Position numbers and translations under genes: made by a program. The notes under the pieces were generated by a model. The model did no database searches, was not told the origin of the DNA, and saw only the letters and a program-made list of their open reading frames with translations. DNA of 7,042 nt from CAZYWA01 sp964650975 [NCBI: uncultured bacterium] (GTDB lineage: Bacteria; JADJOY01): positions 1-7,042 of the forward strand of contig CAZYWA010000429.1 in the NCBI GenBank assembly GCA_964650975.1. Direction: 5' to 3'. This document shows, in pieces, positions 1-6,474 of this stretch (the stretch's first letter is position 1; every line of letters starts with the position of its first letter).

Positions 1-474
1 GGCAAGAAGATGGGTGTCGTGACGCTGATCGGCGATCTGCTGAAGGGGCTGGTGCCGGTGCTGGTGGGCCGCTGGATGCTGGGTTCCTGGTCGTTCCCGG
101 CCTGGGCGCTCACCGCCATCGCCGCCGCCGCGGTGCTGGGTCACACGGCGTCGGTCTTTCTCCGCTTCGGCGGCGGGAAGGGCGTGGCCACCGCCACCGG
201 TGGGTTCCTGGGCGCCGCACCCATTCCCACGTTGGTCGCGCTGGCGGTGTTCATCGCCGTCTTCGCGGCGACCCGCTACGTCTCGCTCGGCTCGGTTTGC
301 GCGGCACTGGTGCTTCCCGCGGCCATGGCCGCGTCATCCGCGACCCGGCCCGGTGCCGCGCTCGCGCTGGCGGTGTCGCTGTGGATCGTGTTCAAGCACC
401 GTGCGAACCTGGGCCGGCTGGCGCGGGGGCAAGAGCCGAGGTTCGGAAGTGCCGCGAGAGAGGGCGCTGCCTAA
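1..474 (+). CDS. plsY: PlsY, acyl-phosphate:glycerol-3-phosphate acyltransferase (5' end missing)
   Basis: PlsY is an inner-membrane enzyme that transfers an acyl group from acyl-phosphate to glycerol-3-phosphate, making lysophosphatidic acid, the first step of phospholipid synthesis. The frame is open from base 1, and the first residues (GKKMGVVTLIGDLLKG) match the family's region just after its first conserved loop. The ATG at 10 is therefore internal, and about 40-50 N-terminal residues, including the GSGNIGATN-type motif, lie off the left edge. In the 157 visible codons, the second loop reads GHTASVFLRF then GGGKGVAT, the glycine-rich substrate-binding motif. The C-terminal loop FKHRANLGRLARGQEPRFG carries the family's N-x-x-R-x-x-x-G-x-E pattern. 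Several hydrophobic Ala/Leu/Val-rich segments between them fit membrane helices. The TAA stop is at 472-474. The gene is probably transcribed separately from glnBA, because a sigma-54 promoter lies downstream of it. Identification is secure; the true start cannot be seen. Confidence 0.95.
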   Translation, partial: GKKMGVVTLIGDLLKGLVPVLVGRWMLGSWSFPAWALTAIAAAAVLGHTASVFLRFGGGKGVATATGGFLGAAPIPTLVALAVFIAVFAATRYVSLGSVCAALVLPAAMAASSATRPGAALALAVSLWIVFKHRANLGRLARGQEPRFGSAAREGAA

Positions 475-485
475 CTTGTGGGCGT

Positions 486-502
486 TGCCCAAAGAAGGGG
501 CA
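486..502. promoter_or_regulatory. 17-bp dyad, candidate NtrC enhancer site
   Basis: TGCCCAAAGAAGGGGCA is a perfect inverted repeat with 5-bp arms and a 7-bp centre. NtrC sites follow TGCAC-N7-GTGCA, so arm length, spacing and outer TGC/GCA match, with one difference in each arm (C for A on the left, G for T on the right). Its centre is about 118 bases upstream of the start site expected from the sigma-54 element at 586-601, a normal distance for a bacterial enhancer-binding protein. Only one such site is obvious, whereas NtrC sites usually come in pairs. It could instead be a weak 5-bp hairpin just after plsY. The assignment is inference from architecture and position. Confidence 0.4.
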
Positions 503-571
503 TCAGACATAGTCGGCCGCTCGCGTATTCGCTCGAAAGCGCACGAAATCACGCCCAAATCGACGGGTTGA

Positions 572-982
<411 letters not shown>

Positions 983-1041
983 CGTAACCCGCGGCGTCCC
1001 GCGCTCCGAGCGGTCTGCTTCAACCGGCGACAGTCAGTCGA

Positions 1042-1067
1042 TCCCCCCCGAGCCATCTCGGGAGGGG
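1042..1067 (+). other. strong hairpin between glnB and glnA
   Basis: In the RNA, the run of seven C followed by GAG (1043-1052) pairs with CTCGGGAGGGG (1057-1067) around a CCAT tetraloop. The stem is about ten positions with one internal C/A mismatch (1046/1063) and an outer U-G wobble (1042/1067). No U-tract follows, so a simple intrinsic terminator is unlikely. It could be a partial terminator or attenuator that sets the glnB:glnA ratio, or an RNase-processing or stabilising element. The pairing is directly visible; the role is inference. Confidence 0.55.
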
Positions 1068-1079
1068 CACTCAGCCAGC
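1065..1079 (+). promoter_or_regulatory. weak second sigma-54-like element before glnA
   Basis: GGGCACTCAGCCAGC has GG (1066-1067) and GC (1078-1079) separated by exactly 10 bases, with GGCAC at the -24 block. The TT that normally precedes the -12 GC is CA here, so the match is poor. If used, it would start transcription near 1091, about 41 bases before glnA. It overlaps the 3' arm of the hairpin at 1042-1067. A GG-N10-GC pattern is common by chance in GC-rich DNA, so this is tentative. Confidence 0.2.
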
Positions 1080-1131
1080 CAACCAAGCAGTCGAAACAGA
1101 GCAGAACCAGAGAAAGGCGGAGGACCAGGAG

Positions 1132-2556
1132 ATGAAGCCGAAGGAAGTGGTGGAGAAGGTGAAGAAGGACGGGGTCAAGATGATCGACCTCAAGTTCATC
1201 GACCTCTTGGGGACCTGGCAGCACTTCGGTGTGCCGCCCAGCCAGCTCAAGGAAGACAGCTTCGACGACGGGTTCGGCTTCGACGGCTCGAGCATCCGCG
1301 GATGGCAGGCGATCAACAACTCCGACATGCTCATCATGCCCGACCCGAAGACCGCGGTCCTCGACCCCTTCTCGAAGGAGCCGATGCTGTCGCTGATCTG
1401 CAACATCCTCGACCCGGTCACCAAGCAGGAGTACACGCGCGATCCGCGCAACATCGCCAAGAAGGCCGAGTCCTATCTCAAGTCCACCGGCATCGGTGAC
1501 GCCTGCTTCTTCGGTCCGGAAGCCGAGTTCTTCATCTTCGACTCCGTCCACTACGACTCGGGCGTCAACGCGGCTCACTACGCCGTCGACTCGATCGAGG
1601 GTCAGTGGAACACCGGTCGCCCGAAGGAGCTCGACGGGTCGCCGAACCTCGGCTACAAGCCCCGTTACAAGGAGGGCTACTTCCCGGTCTCGCCCACCGA
1701 TTCGCTCAACGACCTGCGCGTCGAGATGGTGATGGAGCTCGAGAAGCTCGGTATCGAGATCGAGGCCCAGCACCACGAGGTCGCCACCGGCGGCCAGTGC
1801 GAGATCGACATGCGCTTCTCGCCGCTCGTCGAAATGGCCGACAAGCTCATGTGGTACAAGTACATCCTCAAGAACGTGGCGAAAAGAAACGGGAAAACCG
1901 TCACGTTCATGCCGAAGCCGCTGTACGGCGACAACGGCACCGGCATGCACTGCCACCAGTCGATCTGGAAGGGCGGCAAGCCGCTCTTCGCCGGCGACGA
2001 GTACGCGGGCATGAGCCAGCTGGCGCTGCACTACATCGGCGGCATCCTGAAGCACGCCAAGGCGCTGGCCGCGTTTACCAACCCGGGAACCAATTCCTAC
2101 AAGCGTCTGGTGCCGGGATTCGAGGCGCCGGTCAACCTCGCGTACTCGAGCCGTAACCGCTCGGCCTCGGTGCGCATCCCGATGTACTCGCAGAGCCCCA
2201 AGGCGAAGCGCATCGAGGTGCGGTTCCCGGATCCCACGTGCAACGGCTACCTGGCGTTCTCGGCGATGATGATGGCGGGTCTCGACGGCATCGAGAAGAA
2301 GCTCGATCCAGGCGAGCCGCTCGACAAGGACATCTACGCGCTGTCGCCCGAGGAACTGTCGAACGTCCCGACCATGCCGGGCTCGCTCGACCAGGCGCTC
2401 AAGAACCTCGAGGGGGACCACGAGTTCCTCTTGAAGGGTGACGTGTTCACCGAGGACGTCATCAGCACCTGGATCGAGTACAAGCGTGAGAAGGAAGTGC
2501 AGCCGGTCAGCATGCGGCCGCATCCCTACGAATTCACGCTCTACTTCGACGGCTGA
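1132..2556 (+). CDS. glnA: Type I glutamine synthetase GlnA
   Basis: GlnA makes glutamine from glutamate, ammonia and ATP and acts in the cytoplasm as a dodecamer of two stacked hexamers. At 474 aa it has the usual GSI length (about 470). Visible hallmarks include [12 protein letters not shown] (48-59) with Asp51 of the ammonium/latch region, and the metal and catalytic glutamates Glu130 and Glu132 in [19 protein letters not shown] carries the metal-binding histidine region; NPGTNSY (317-323) then RLVPGFEAP follows, with flap Glu331. NRSASVRIP comes later. DIYALSPEE contains Tyr402, which aligns with the adenylylated Tyr397 of the enteric enzyme, so GlnE-type control is expected. GGAGGA at 1119-1124 is the likely ribosome-binding site, and the AGGAG touching the ATG is too close. 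It lies downstream of glnB, probably as one operon, and a strong hairpin follows the stop. Residues 251-255 use AAA/AGA codons unlike the rest of the gene. Confidence 0.98.
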   Translation: MKPKEVVEKVKKDGVKMIDLKFIDLLGTWQHFGVPPSQLKEDSFDDGFGFDGSSIRGWQAINNSDMLIMPDPKTAVLDPFSKEPMLSLICNILDPVTKQEYTRDPRNIAKKAESYLKSTGIGDACFFGPEAEFFIFDSVHYDSGVNAAHYAVDSIEGQWNTGRPKELDGSPNLGYKPRYKEGYFPVSPTDSLNDLRVEMVMELEKLGIEIEAQHHEVATGGQCEIDMRFSPLVEMADKLMWYKYILKNVAKRNGKTVTFMPKPLYGDNGTGMHCHQSIWKGGKPLFAGDEYAGMSQLALHYIGGILKHAKALAAFTNPGTNSYKRLVPGFEAPVNLAYSSRNRSASVRIPMYSQSPKAKRIEVRFPDPTCNGYLAFSAMMMAGLDGIEKKLDPGEPLDKDIYALSPEELSNVPTMPGSLDQALKNLEGDHEFLLKGDVFTEDVISTWIEYKREKEVQPVSMRPHPYEFTLYFDG

Positions 2557-2578
2557 TCTCGCCCGCTCTTCTCCCACC

Positions 2579-2614
2579 GCGAAGCCCCCGCCCGGGATCG
2601 GGCGGGGGCTTCGT
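2579..2614 (+). terminator. long GC-rich hairpin ending glnBA
   Basis: GAAGCCCCCGCCC (2581-2593) pairs perfectly with GGGCGGGGGCTTC (2600-2612) around the 6-nt loop GGGATC. A further C-G pair (2580/2613) and a G-U pair (2579/2614) extend the stem to about 15 bp. It begins some 22 bases after the glnA stop. The following sequence (TCGCTCC) has no real U-run, so release may be inefficient or Rho-assisted, but the stem is by far the strongest in the window and sits where a terminator is expected. Confidence 0.85.
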
Positions 2615-2957
2615 CGCTCCAGCGGACCACGTTGAAGTCGGTTGTGGGTCAGTTCGCACCCATTGTCGATTCTGCCGCACCTCGGGTTGGCGGTTGGGCA
2701 GCCGACGCGCGCTTTTCGGAGCTCGAGTTATTTCTCGGTTAGGTCGCAGAGCTACCTGAAATGAAAGCAATTCGGGGGAGCGCGGCCACGAGGCCAAACG
2801 GCGGTGGCGACCCGCGCGCGGCGTGACGTTCGATTCGGTATGAAACGTGCGAACGAGAAGAGAGACCGTAGATCGAACATCTCGCTGGCTGGAACGTCCA
2901 AACAACATTCGAACGAAACAATCTCGGGTTCAGGTTGCTCGAGCCTGCGGTGGGGGA
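2615..2957. other. intergenic stretch with no recognisable gene
   Basis: Between the glnA terminator and the small ORF at 2964 I find no reading frame with family-like content. The stretch is less GC-rich than its surroundings, especially about 2710-2790 and 2840-2930. No clear -35/-10 pair, riboswitch or tRNA-like fold could be identified. CGAAC recurs at 2850-2854, 2874-2878 and 2910-2914, with an inverted CGTTCG at 2827-2832, which might be regulator sites for the downstream small ORF. It probably holds the promoter and leader for that ORF, but I cannot place them. Confidence 0.5.
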
Positions 2958-2963
2958 ATGGTC

Positions 2964-3176
2964 ATGGAACGCTCGACTTCGACGACGACTCGCACGCTGA
3001 CCCTGATGGAGCTGGTGCAGGCCCTGGGCGCCGTGCTGACGGACGACGACGCCGCGGTGGCCTCGGCGGTTGGCGCGCTCGTGAACTCGGGTGCCGTGCG
3101 CTTCCAGGGTGCGCTAGCCGGTCGCCGGGTGCGTGTGGTGCCCTCGGCCGCGGTACCGACTCGCCTCGCGGCGTGA
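2964..3176 (+). CDS. small hypothetical protein, 70 aa, possible winged-helix-like fold
   Basis: I do not recognise a named family. The product is 70 residues: a Ser/Thr-rich start (MERSTSTTTRT), then LTLMELVQALGAVL, an acidic TDDDAAV, ALVNSGAVRFQG and a basic GRRVRV before a short tail. Helix, helix, then a 'LVNSGAVRF' segment resembles the end of small winged-helix proteins, where a last helix leads into a beta wing. I recall similar short proteins (ELV..V....D...V...V..LV.SG.VRL.G) in deltaproteobacterial genomes, but I cannot verify this. GGGGG at 2952-2956, 7 nt before this ATG, supports the start. ATG at 2958 is a 72-aa alternative, and the frame is open back to 2847, but the extra residues look unstructured. 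GC-rich third positions support coding. It converges on the UPF0016 gene with 16 bp between stops. A DNA-binding or adaptor role is a guess. Confidence 0.65.
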   Translation: MERSTSTTTRTLTLMELVQALGAVLTDDDAAVASAVGALVNSGAVRFQGALAGRRVRVVPSAAVPTRLAA

Positions 3177-3191
3177 CCCGCATCGCGGGCC
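3175..3191 (-). terminator. short hairpin in the 16-bp convergent gap
   Basis: CCCGC-ATC-GCGGG (3177-3189) is a perfect 5-bp stem with a 3-nt loop, filling the gap between the stop codons of the small ORF and the UPF0016 gene. In the minus-strand RNA a G-U and a G-C pair (3190/3176, 3191/3175) extend the stem to 7 bp, beginning directly after the UPF0016 stop. No U-tract follows on either strand, so it is at best a weak bidirectional terminator. Confidence 0.35.
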
Positions 3192-3192
3192 T

Positions 3193-3765
3193 TCAGCCGG
3201 CAAGCGCTCGATAGAGGGCGATCGCCGCAAATGCAATAAATAGCGCCGCAGTTCCCTGCCGGACCCGACGCATCGGGATCCGGCCGGCGAGCCGTTCTCC
3301 GAGCAGCACGGCGAGACCGTCGGCCACCAGCATGCCGAGGGTCGCGCCCGTCGTGACCGCCACGACGGAGTGGTACTGGGCGGCCAGCGCGACCGCCGCG
3401 ACCTGCGTCTTGTCGCCCAACTCGGCCACGAAGAAGAGCCCGGCCGTGGTGAGGAAGGCGCCGCGGCTCGACGCGGAGCCTGCGCTCGCCTGCTCCTCGT
3501 CCTGACCTCGGAGCGTCCAGATCCCGAAGCCCAGGAAGAGCGCCGCGATCGCCAGCGCCAGCCCTCGCGGCGGCACGCGGCTCGCGAGCCACACGCCGAT
3601 CGTCGACGCGAGCAGGTTGAGCGCGACCGTCGAGACCGCGATCCCGGCCAGTACCGCGCCCGGCTTGCGGTAGCGCGTCGCCAGCGAGAACGCCAGGATC
3701 TGCGTCTTGTCGCCCATCTCGCTCGCCGCGACGAGCGCGAAGGTGGCGAGTAGGGCTTCCAGCAT
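3193..3765 (-). CDS. UPF0016 / TMEM165-GDT1 family membrane protein, probable Mn2+ (or Ca2+) exporter
   Basis: This family moves divalent cations, chiefly manganese in the bacterial members studied (MneA of Vibrio), out of the cytoplasm; eukaryotic relatives act in Golgi Mn2+/Ca2+ balance. The 190-aa protein has two homologous halves, each starting with the family signature E-x-G-D-K-T: EMGDKTQ at 16-22 and ELGDKTQ at 115-121. Six hydrophobic segments are visible (about 4-25, 36-60, 68-86, 104-127, 134-157 and 168-187), separated by a charged central loop RGQDEEQ. Length and the paired motifs are exactly as expected. The start is fixed by an in-frame TAG 12 codons upstream (3799-3801) with no alternative start between. 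No Shine-Dalgarno sequence precedes the ATG, so translation may be leaderless or SD-independent. There is no room for a yybP-ykoY Mn riboswitch between it and the divergent hydrolase unless the leader lies inside that gene. The substrate is inferred from the family. Confidence 0.92.
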   Translation of the reverse strand: MLEALLATFALVAASEMGDKTQILAFSLATRYRKPGAVLAGIAVSTVALNLLASTIGVWLASRVPPRGLALAIAALFLGFGIWTLRGQDEEQASAGSASSRGAFLTTAGLFFVAELGDKTQVAAVALAAQYHSVVAVTTGATLGMLVADGLAVLLGERLAGRIPMRRVRQGTAALFIAFAAIALYRALAG

Positions 3766-3805
3766 GTTCGCGATACGGTGTTCGGGGAACGCGGAGGTCT
3801 AGACC
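3766..3805. promoter_or_regulatory. 40-bp divergent gap between exporter and hydrolase genes
   Basis: Only 40 bases separate the two divergent start codons. The plus side carries a good ribosome-binding site, GGAGG at 3793-3797, 8 nt before the hydrolase ATG. The minus side has no purine-rich site; the bases before its ATG read TATCGCGAAC, which could hold a -10-like TATCGC for a leaderless transcript. Two full promoters do not fit, so at least one must extend into the opposing coding region. I cannot place either with confidence. Confidence 0.35.
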
Positions 3806-4879
3806 ATGCGCGCCGGCGAAGCCAGGGACTCGCGCCTCGCGTCGCTGGCGGGTCGCAGAGCGGGCGCGCGCAGCGCCCGGCTCGCCGCCTTGGTGGCTCT
3901 CGTGTCCGTGGCGGCCGGCTGCGGATCGTCGAGCGGCGGCGGGAGCTGCTCGGCGGTGCTCGACGTCGGATTTCAGGTGATCGAATACACCGGCGGCCTG
4001 AAGGCCGCGCTCTGGTACCCGACGACGGCGACGGCCTCGACCTTCGCTTACCCGGGCGCGGTCGGGATCGTCGGCAGCGTCGCGCAGAACGCCGGCCTCG
4101 CCCGGTGCGCGCGCTTTCCCCTGGTGATCTTCTCGCACGGCGACGGCGGCTGCGGCACCCAGTCGATCGTCTTGACCGAAGAGCTGGCGCGACACGGCTA
4201 CATCGTCGCGGCCCCCGATCACGCCGATGCGCTCTGCAGCGTCGACGGCGGCCCCTCGCGTGGCCCCGACACCGCCAGCGAGCCGCCCTTCACCGCGCCC
4301 GATCGCTTCACTGACCAGAGCTACATCGGCCGCAAGCAGGACGTCGAGACGCTGCTCGCGTTCCTGCTCGACGATCCGGGCTACGCCGTCTCGATCGACG
4401 CGAAGCACGTCGCGATCGCCGGTCATTCGCTGGGCGGCTACACCGGCACCGCGCTCACCGGCGGCTGGTCGAGCTGGAAGGACGACCGGTTCCGCGCGGC
4501 GCTCTTGCTCTCGCCCTACATCCAGCCGTTCTTGATCCAGGGAACCATCCCCGCGGTTCACGTCCCGGTCATGTACCAGGGCGGAACGCTCGACGTGGGC
4601 GTCACTCCGTTCGTGGCAGTACCGACCGGCGCCTACGCGCTCTCGAATCCGCCCAAGTACTTCGCGGATCTACGCGCCGCCACCCATTTCGAGTGGACCA
4701 ACACCGCGTGCGTGTCGGCGCCGAAGGTCGCGGATTGCCTGAGCCGCGACCCCAACGCGCAGCTCATCGTCGATTACGGCACGGCGTTTCTCGACCAGTA
4801 TCTGAAGGGCGTCGATCAGCCACTGCTCGGCTCGGCCGGCGATGGGCTGGCCGAGTATCGCGCCGACGCTGGCGGGTGA
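3806..4879 (+). CDS. secreted lipoprotein alpha/beta hydrolase (PAF-acetylhydrolase / dienelactone hydrolase-like)
   Basis: This is a 357-aa probable esterase or lipase anchored by lipid outside the cytoplasm. The N-terminus has a basic n-region, a hydrophobic stretch LAALVALVSV and a lipobox AAGC with Cys39, followed by a Ser/Gly-rich linker (SSSGGGS). The n-region of about 25 residues is long for a signal peptide, but the ribosome-binding site GGAGG at 3793-3797 supports this start. The hydrolase core shows FPLVIFSHGDGG (oxyanion-loop strand), GYIVAAPDHAD, the nucleophile elbow GHSLGGY with Ser208, a candidate acid Asp263 in GGTLDVGV, and His294 in ATHFEW, so the triad is complete and ordered. 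The layout, including the SHG near the start and the 'PDH.D' strand, is like bacterial PAF-acetylhydrolase/chlorophyllase-type enzymes. Six or so cysteines outside the lipobox could form disulfides, consistent with export. The substrate is unknown. An ArsC/Spx-like gene follows 31 bp downstream and is probably cotranscribed. Confidence 0.85.
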   Translation: MRAGEARDSRLASLAGRRAGARSARLAALVALVSVAAGCGSSSGGGSCSAVLDVGFQVIEYTGGLKAALWYPTTATASTFAYPGAVGIVGSVAQNAGLARCARFPLVIFSHGDGGCGTQSIVLTEELARHGYIVAAPDHADALCSVDGGPSRGPDTASEPPFTAPDRFTDQSYIGRKQDVETLLAFLLDDPGYAVSIDAKHVAIAGHSLGGYTGTALTGGWSSWKDDRFRAALLLSPYIQPFLIQGTIPAVHVPVMYQGGTLDVGVTPFVAVPTGAYALSNPPKYFADLRAATHFEWTNTACVSAPKVADCLSRDPNAQLIVDYGTAFLDQYLKGVDQPLLGSAGDGLAEYRADAGG

Positions 4880-4910
4880 TCGGCGCTCGCGAGATCGCGA
4901 AAGGACTTCG

Positions 4911-5258
4911 ATGAAGGTCACCGTTTCCGGGATTCCCACGTGTGACACGTGCCGCAAGGCGCGCGCCTGGCTGACCGAGCGCGGGATCGCCCACGAATGG
5001 GTCGATCTGCGCGCCGAGCCGCCTTCCGCGAAGCGCGTGGCGGCGTGGGCGAAGACACTCTCCGCGAAGGCGCTACGGAACGTGAGCGGCGGGTCTTACC
5101 GCGCGCTCGGCGCCGAGAAGGAGTCGTGGCCCGACGCGCGCTGGGTCGAGGCGTTCGCGGCCGATCCGATGCTCATCAAGCGGCCGGTGCTCGAGATCGA
5201 CGGCGAGCCGCGGGCCGTCGGCTTCAAGCCAGGCGCGTGGGAATCGATCTTCCGGTAG
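4911..5258 (+). CDS. ArsC/Spx/YffB-family thioredoxin-fold protein
   Basis: The 115-aa protein fits the arsenate reductase-like family of thioredoxin-fold proteins (ArsC, Spx, YffB), which are usually 110-120 aa. The N-terminal beta strand leads to PTCDTCRKA, a C-x-x-C pair at Cys11/Cys14 in the redox site. The central SGGSYRALG and the late LIKRPVLEIDG (Arg91, cis-Pro92) followed by VGFKPGAW are family hallmarks. True glutaredoxin-linked ArsC enzymes have a single active cysteine (C-x-x-[ST]-like), whereas a C-x-x-C is typical of Spx and YffB-like members, so arsenate reduction should not be assumed. No other arsenic gene is nearby. The start at 4911 is chosen because AAAGGA at 4900-4905 lies 5 nt upstream and the protein then begins directly with the first strand; an upstream in-frame ATG at 4842 lies inside the hydrolase gene. 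It converges on the parvulin gene with 43 bp between. Confidence 0.88.
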   Translation: MKVTVSGIPTCDTCRKARAWLTERGIAHEWVDLRAEPPSAKRVAAWAKTLSAKALRNVSGGSYRALGAEKESWPDARWVEAFAADPMLIKRPVLEIDGEPRAVGFKPGAWESIFR

Positions 5259-5276
5259 TGGCTGCTGAAAAGGGCC

Positions 5277-5291
5277 CGCGCCAGAGGCGCG
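5277..5291 (-). terminator. hairpin between convergent reductase and parvulin genes
   Basis: CGCGCC-AGA-GGCGCG is a perfect 6-bp stem with a 3-nt loop, centred in the 43-bp gap between two convergent genes. On the minus strand it is followed by GGCCC and then TTTTC, a short U-run five bases after the stem, so it suits the parvulin transcript better. On the plus strand no U-run follows. The stem is short, so this is a plausible but unproven terminator, perhaps acting in both directions. Confidence 0.5.
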
Positions 5292-5301
5292 CGCTCGAGG
5301 C

Positions 5302-6474
5302 TCAAGGGATCGCGTCGCCGGTCCCGGCCGACGAGGACGGGGCCGACGGAGGGGCCGGCTCCGTCGGTCGTGCGTCCGGCGCCGGCGTGGCCTCCGGGGC
5401 TGATGCGGCATCCGGCGACGACGCGTCGCCGGTGTGCGTGCTGGGCGGCAGGATCGGTCCCGACGGTCCCTGCGTGAACTCGCTGGGAAGCTGCACCCGC
5501 CGCTCGACGTGCGACTCCTCGAGCAGCCGCTCGTACCAGCGCTTGTAGGTTCGCTCGAGCGCCGACGACAGGAGCTTCTCGCGGATGTCGGATTTCACCT
5601 CGTCGAGCGGTGGCGCGCCGCCGGCATGCTTCTCGACCAGCTGGATCACGTGCACGCCGCCGCCCGATTCCACCGGACCGCCGACATCGCCGGGCTTGAG
5701 CGCGAACGCGACCTCTTCGAGCTCGGGCCTGAGCTTTCCTTTCTCGAACACACCGAGGTCTCCGCCGTCGTCGGCGCCCGGTCCCTTCGAGTTGCGCTTG
5801 GCGAGATCCTCGAACGACACGCTGCCCGAGGCGGCGCTCGACTTGAGCTCGCGTGCCTTGGCGAGCGTGGCCGCCTTGTCCTCGGCGGAGGCGAGCGGCG
5901 GATAGGGCAGGTAGATGTCGCGGATGTGGACGCGCTCGGCCACAGACAGCGTCGCCTGGTTGTCGTCGTAGTAGCGCTGGATGTCGCTGTCCTCGACGAC
6001 CACCCGCGGCCGCACCTCGACGTCGACCACGCGGCGCCGCTCGAGCTCGGCGCGCAGCCGGTCGCGATACTCGTCCTTCGAGAGACCCTGGCGCTCGAGC
6101 AACTGGTCGACCTGGTCCGATTTCAAGCCGGCGCGCGCCAGCATCGCATCGAGCGCGTCGTCCACCTCGGCGTCGCTGACGCTGATGCCGACCTTCTTCA
6201 TGTGCTGGCGCAGGATCTCCCGCTCGATCAGGGCGTCGAGCTCGCGCCCCAGCATCTCGTCGGTGATCGGACCGTTGTGGCCCTGCGCCTTCTCCACGAT
6301 CTCGGCGCTGCGCTGCACCTCGCTCAGGGTGATCGGCTCGCGTCCGACCGTGGCGGCGATGCGCTCGATCACGGTGCCGGTCGCGGCCTCCGCGACGGCT
6401 GCGCCGAGAGCGAGGCTGGCCGCGAGCACCGCGGCGAGGCTCGTCGCCTCGATGGTTCTGGAAGCACGACTCAC
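5302..6474 (-). CDS. SurA/PpiC-like periplasmic peptidyl-prolyl isomerase chaperone
   Basis: This is a 390-aa secreted foldase of the SurA N-terminal plus parvulin type, expected to help outer-membrane or periplasmic proteins fold. A signal peptide spans residues 1-30 (hydrophobic core about 12-28, cleavage after AEA). The chaperone-like region (about 33-170) begins TVIERIAATVGREPITLSEV, the usual SurA_N opening. A single parvulin domain (about 180-282) shows VHIRDIYL, FEDLAKRNSKGPGADDGGDLGVF, LKPGDVGGPVES and GGVHVIQL, with His183 and His275. Enteric SurA has two parvulin domains; this has one. Residues 335-390 form a Pro/Ala/Ser/Thr-rich tail of no known domain. The start codon is GTG at 6474-6472, preceded by AGGGGG (6 nt spacing), and it overlaps the mfd stop in a GTGA arrangement, so translation is probably coupled. 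Placement after mfd recurs in deltaproteobacteria as I recall. Confidence 0.92.
   Translation of the reverse strand: MSRASRTIEATSLAAVLAASLALGAAVAEAATGTVIERIAATVGREPITLSEVQRSAEIVEKAQGHNGPITDEMLGRELDALIEREILRQHMKKVGISVSDAEVDDALDAMLARAGLKSDQVDQLLERQGLSKDEYRDRLRAELERRRVVDVEVRPRVVVEDSDIQRYYDDNQATLSVAERVHIRDIYLPYPPLASAEDKAATLAKARELKSSAASGSVSFEDLAKRNSKGPGADDGGDLGVFEKGKLRPELEEVAFALKPGDVGGPVESGGGVHVIQLVEKHAGGAPPLDEVKSDIREKLLSSALERTYKRWYERLLEESHVERRVQLPSEFTQGPSGPILPPSTHTGDASSPDAASAPEATPAPDARPTEPAPPSAPSSSAGTGDAIP

Noticed and set aside
2847-2963. An N-terminal extension of the small ORF back to the ATG at 2847
   Set aside because: The extra 39 residues are basic and unstructured in appearance with no ribosome-binding site visible, while the ATG at 2964 has GGGGG at proper spacing. 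The extension is possible but not preferred.
2930-4561. A 543-codon minus-strand open frame spanning the small ORF, the exporter and the hydrolase
   Set aside because: It crosses the UPF0016 gene on the same strand in another frame and reads antisense to the hydrolase. The product is Arg/Gly/Ala-rich with no recognisable domain.
4842-4910. An earlier start for the ArsC/Spx-like gene at 4842
   Set aside because: It would overlap the hydrolase end and add 23 residues before the first conserved strand; the ATG at 4911 has AAAGGA upstream and gives the family's normal length.
4911-5258. Annotation as a true arsenate reductase
   Set aside because: The active site is C-x-x-C and no ars genes are near, so only family-level naming is justified.
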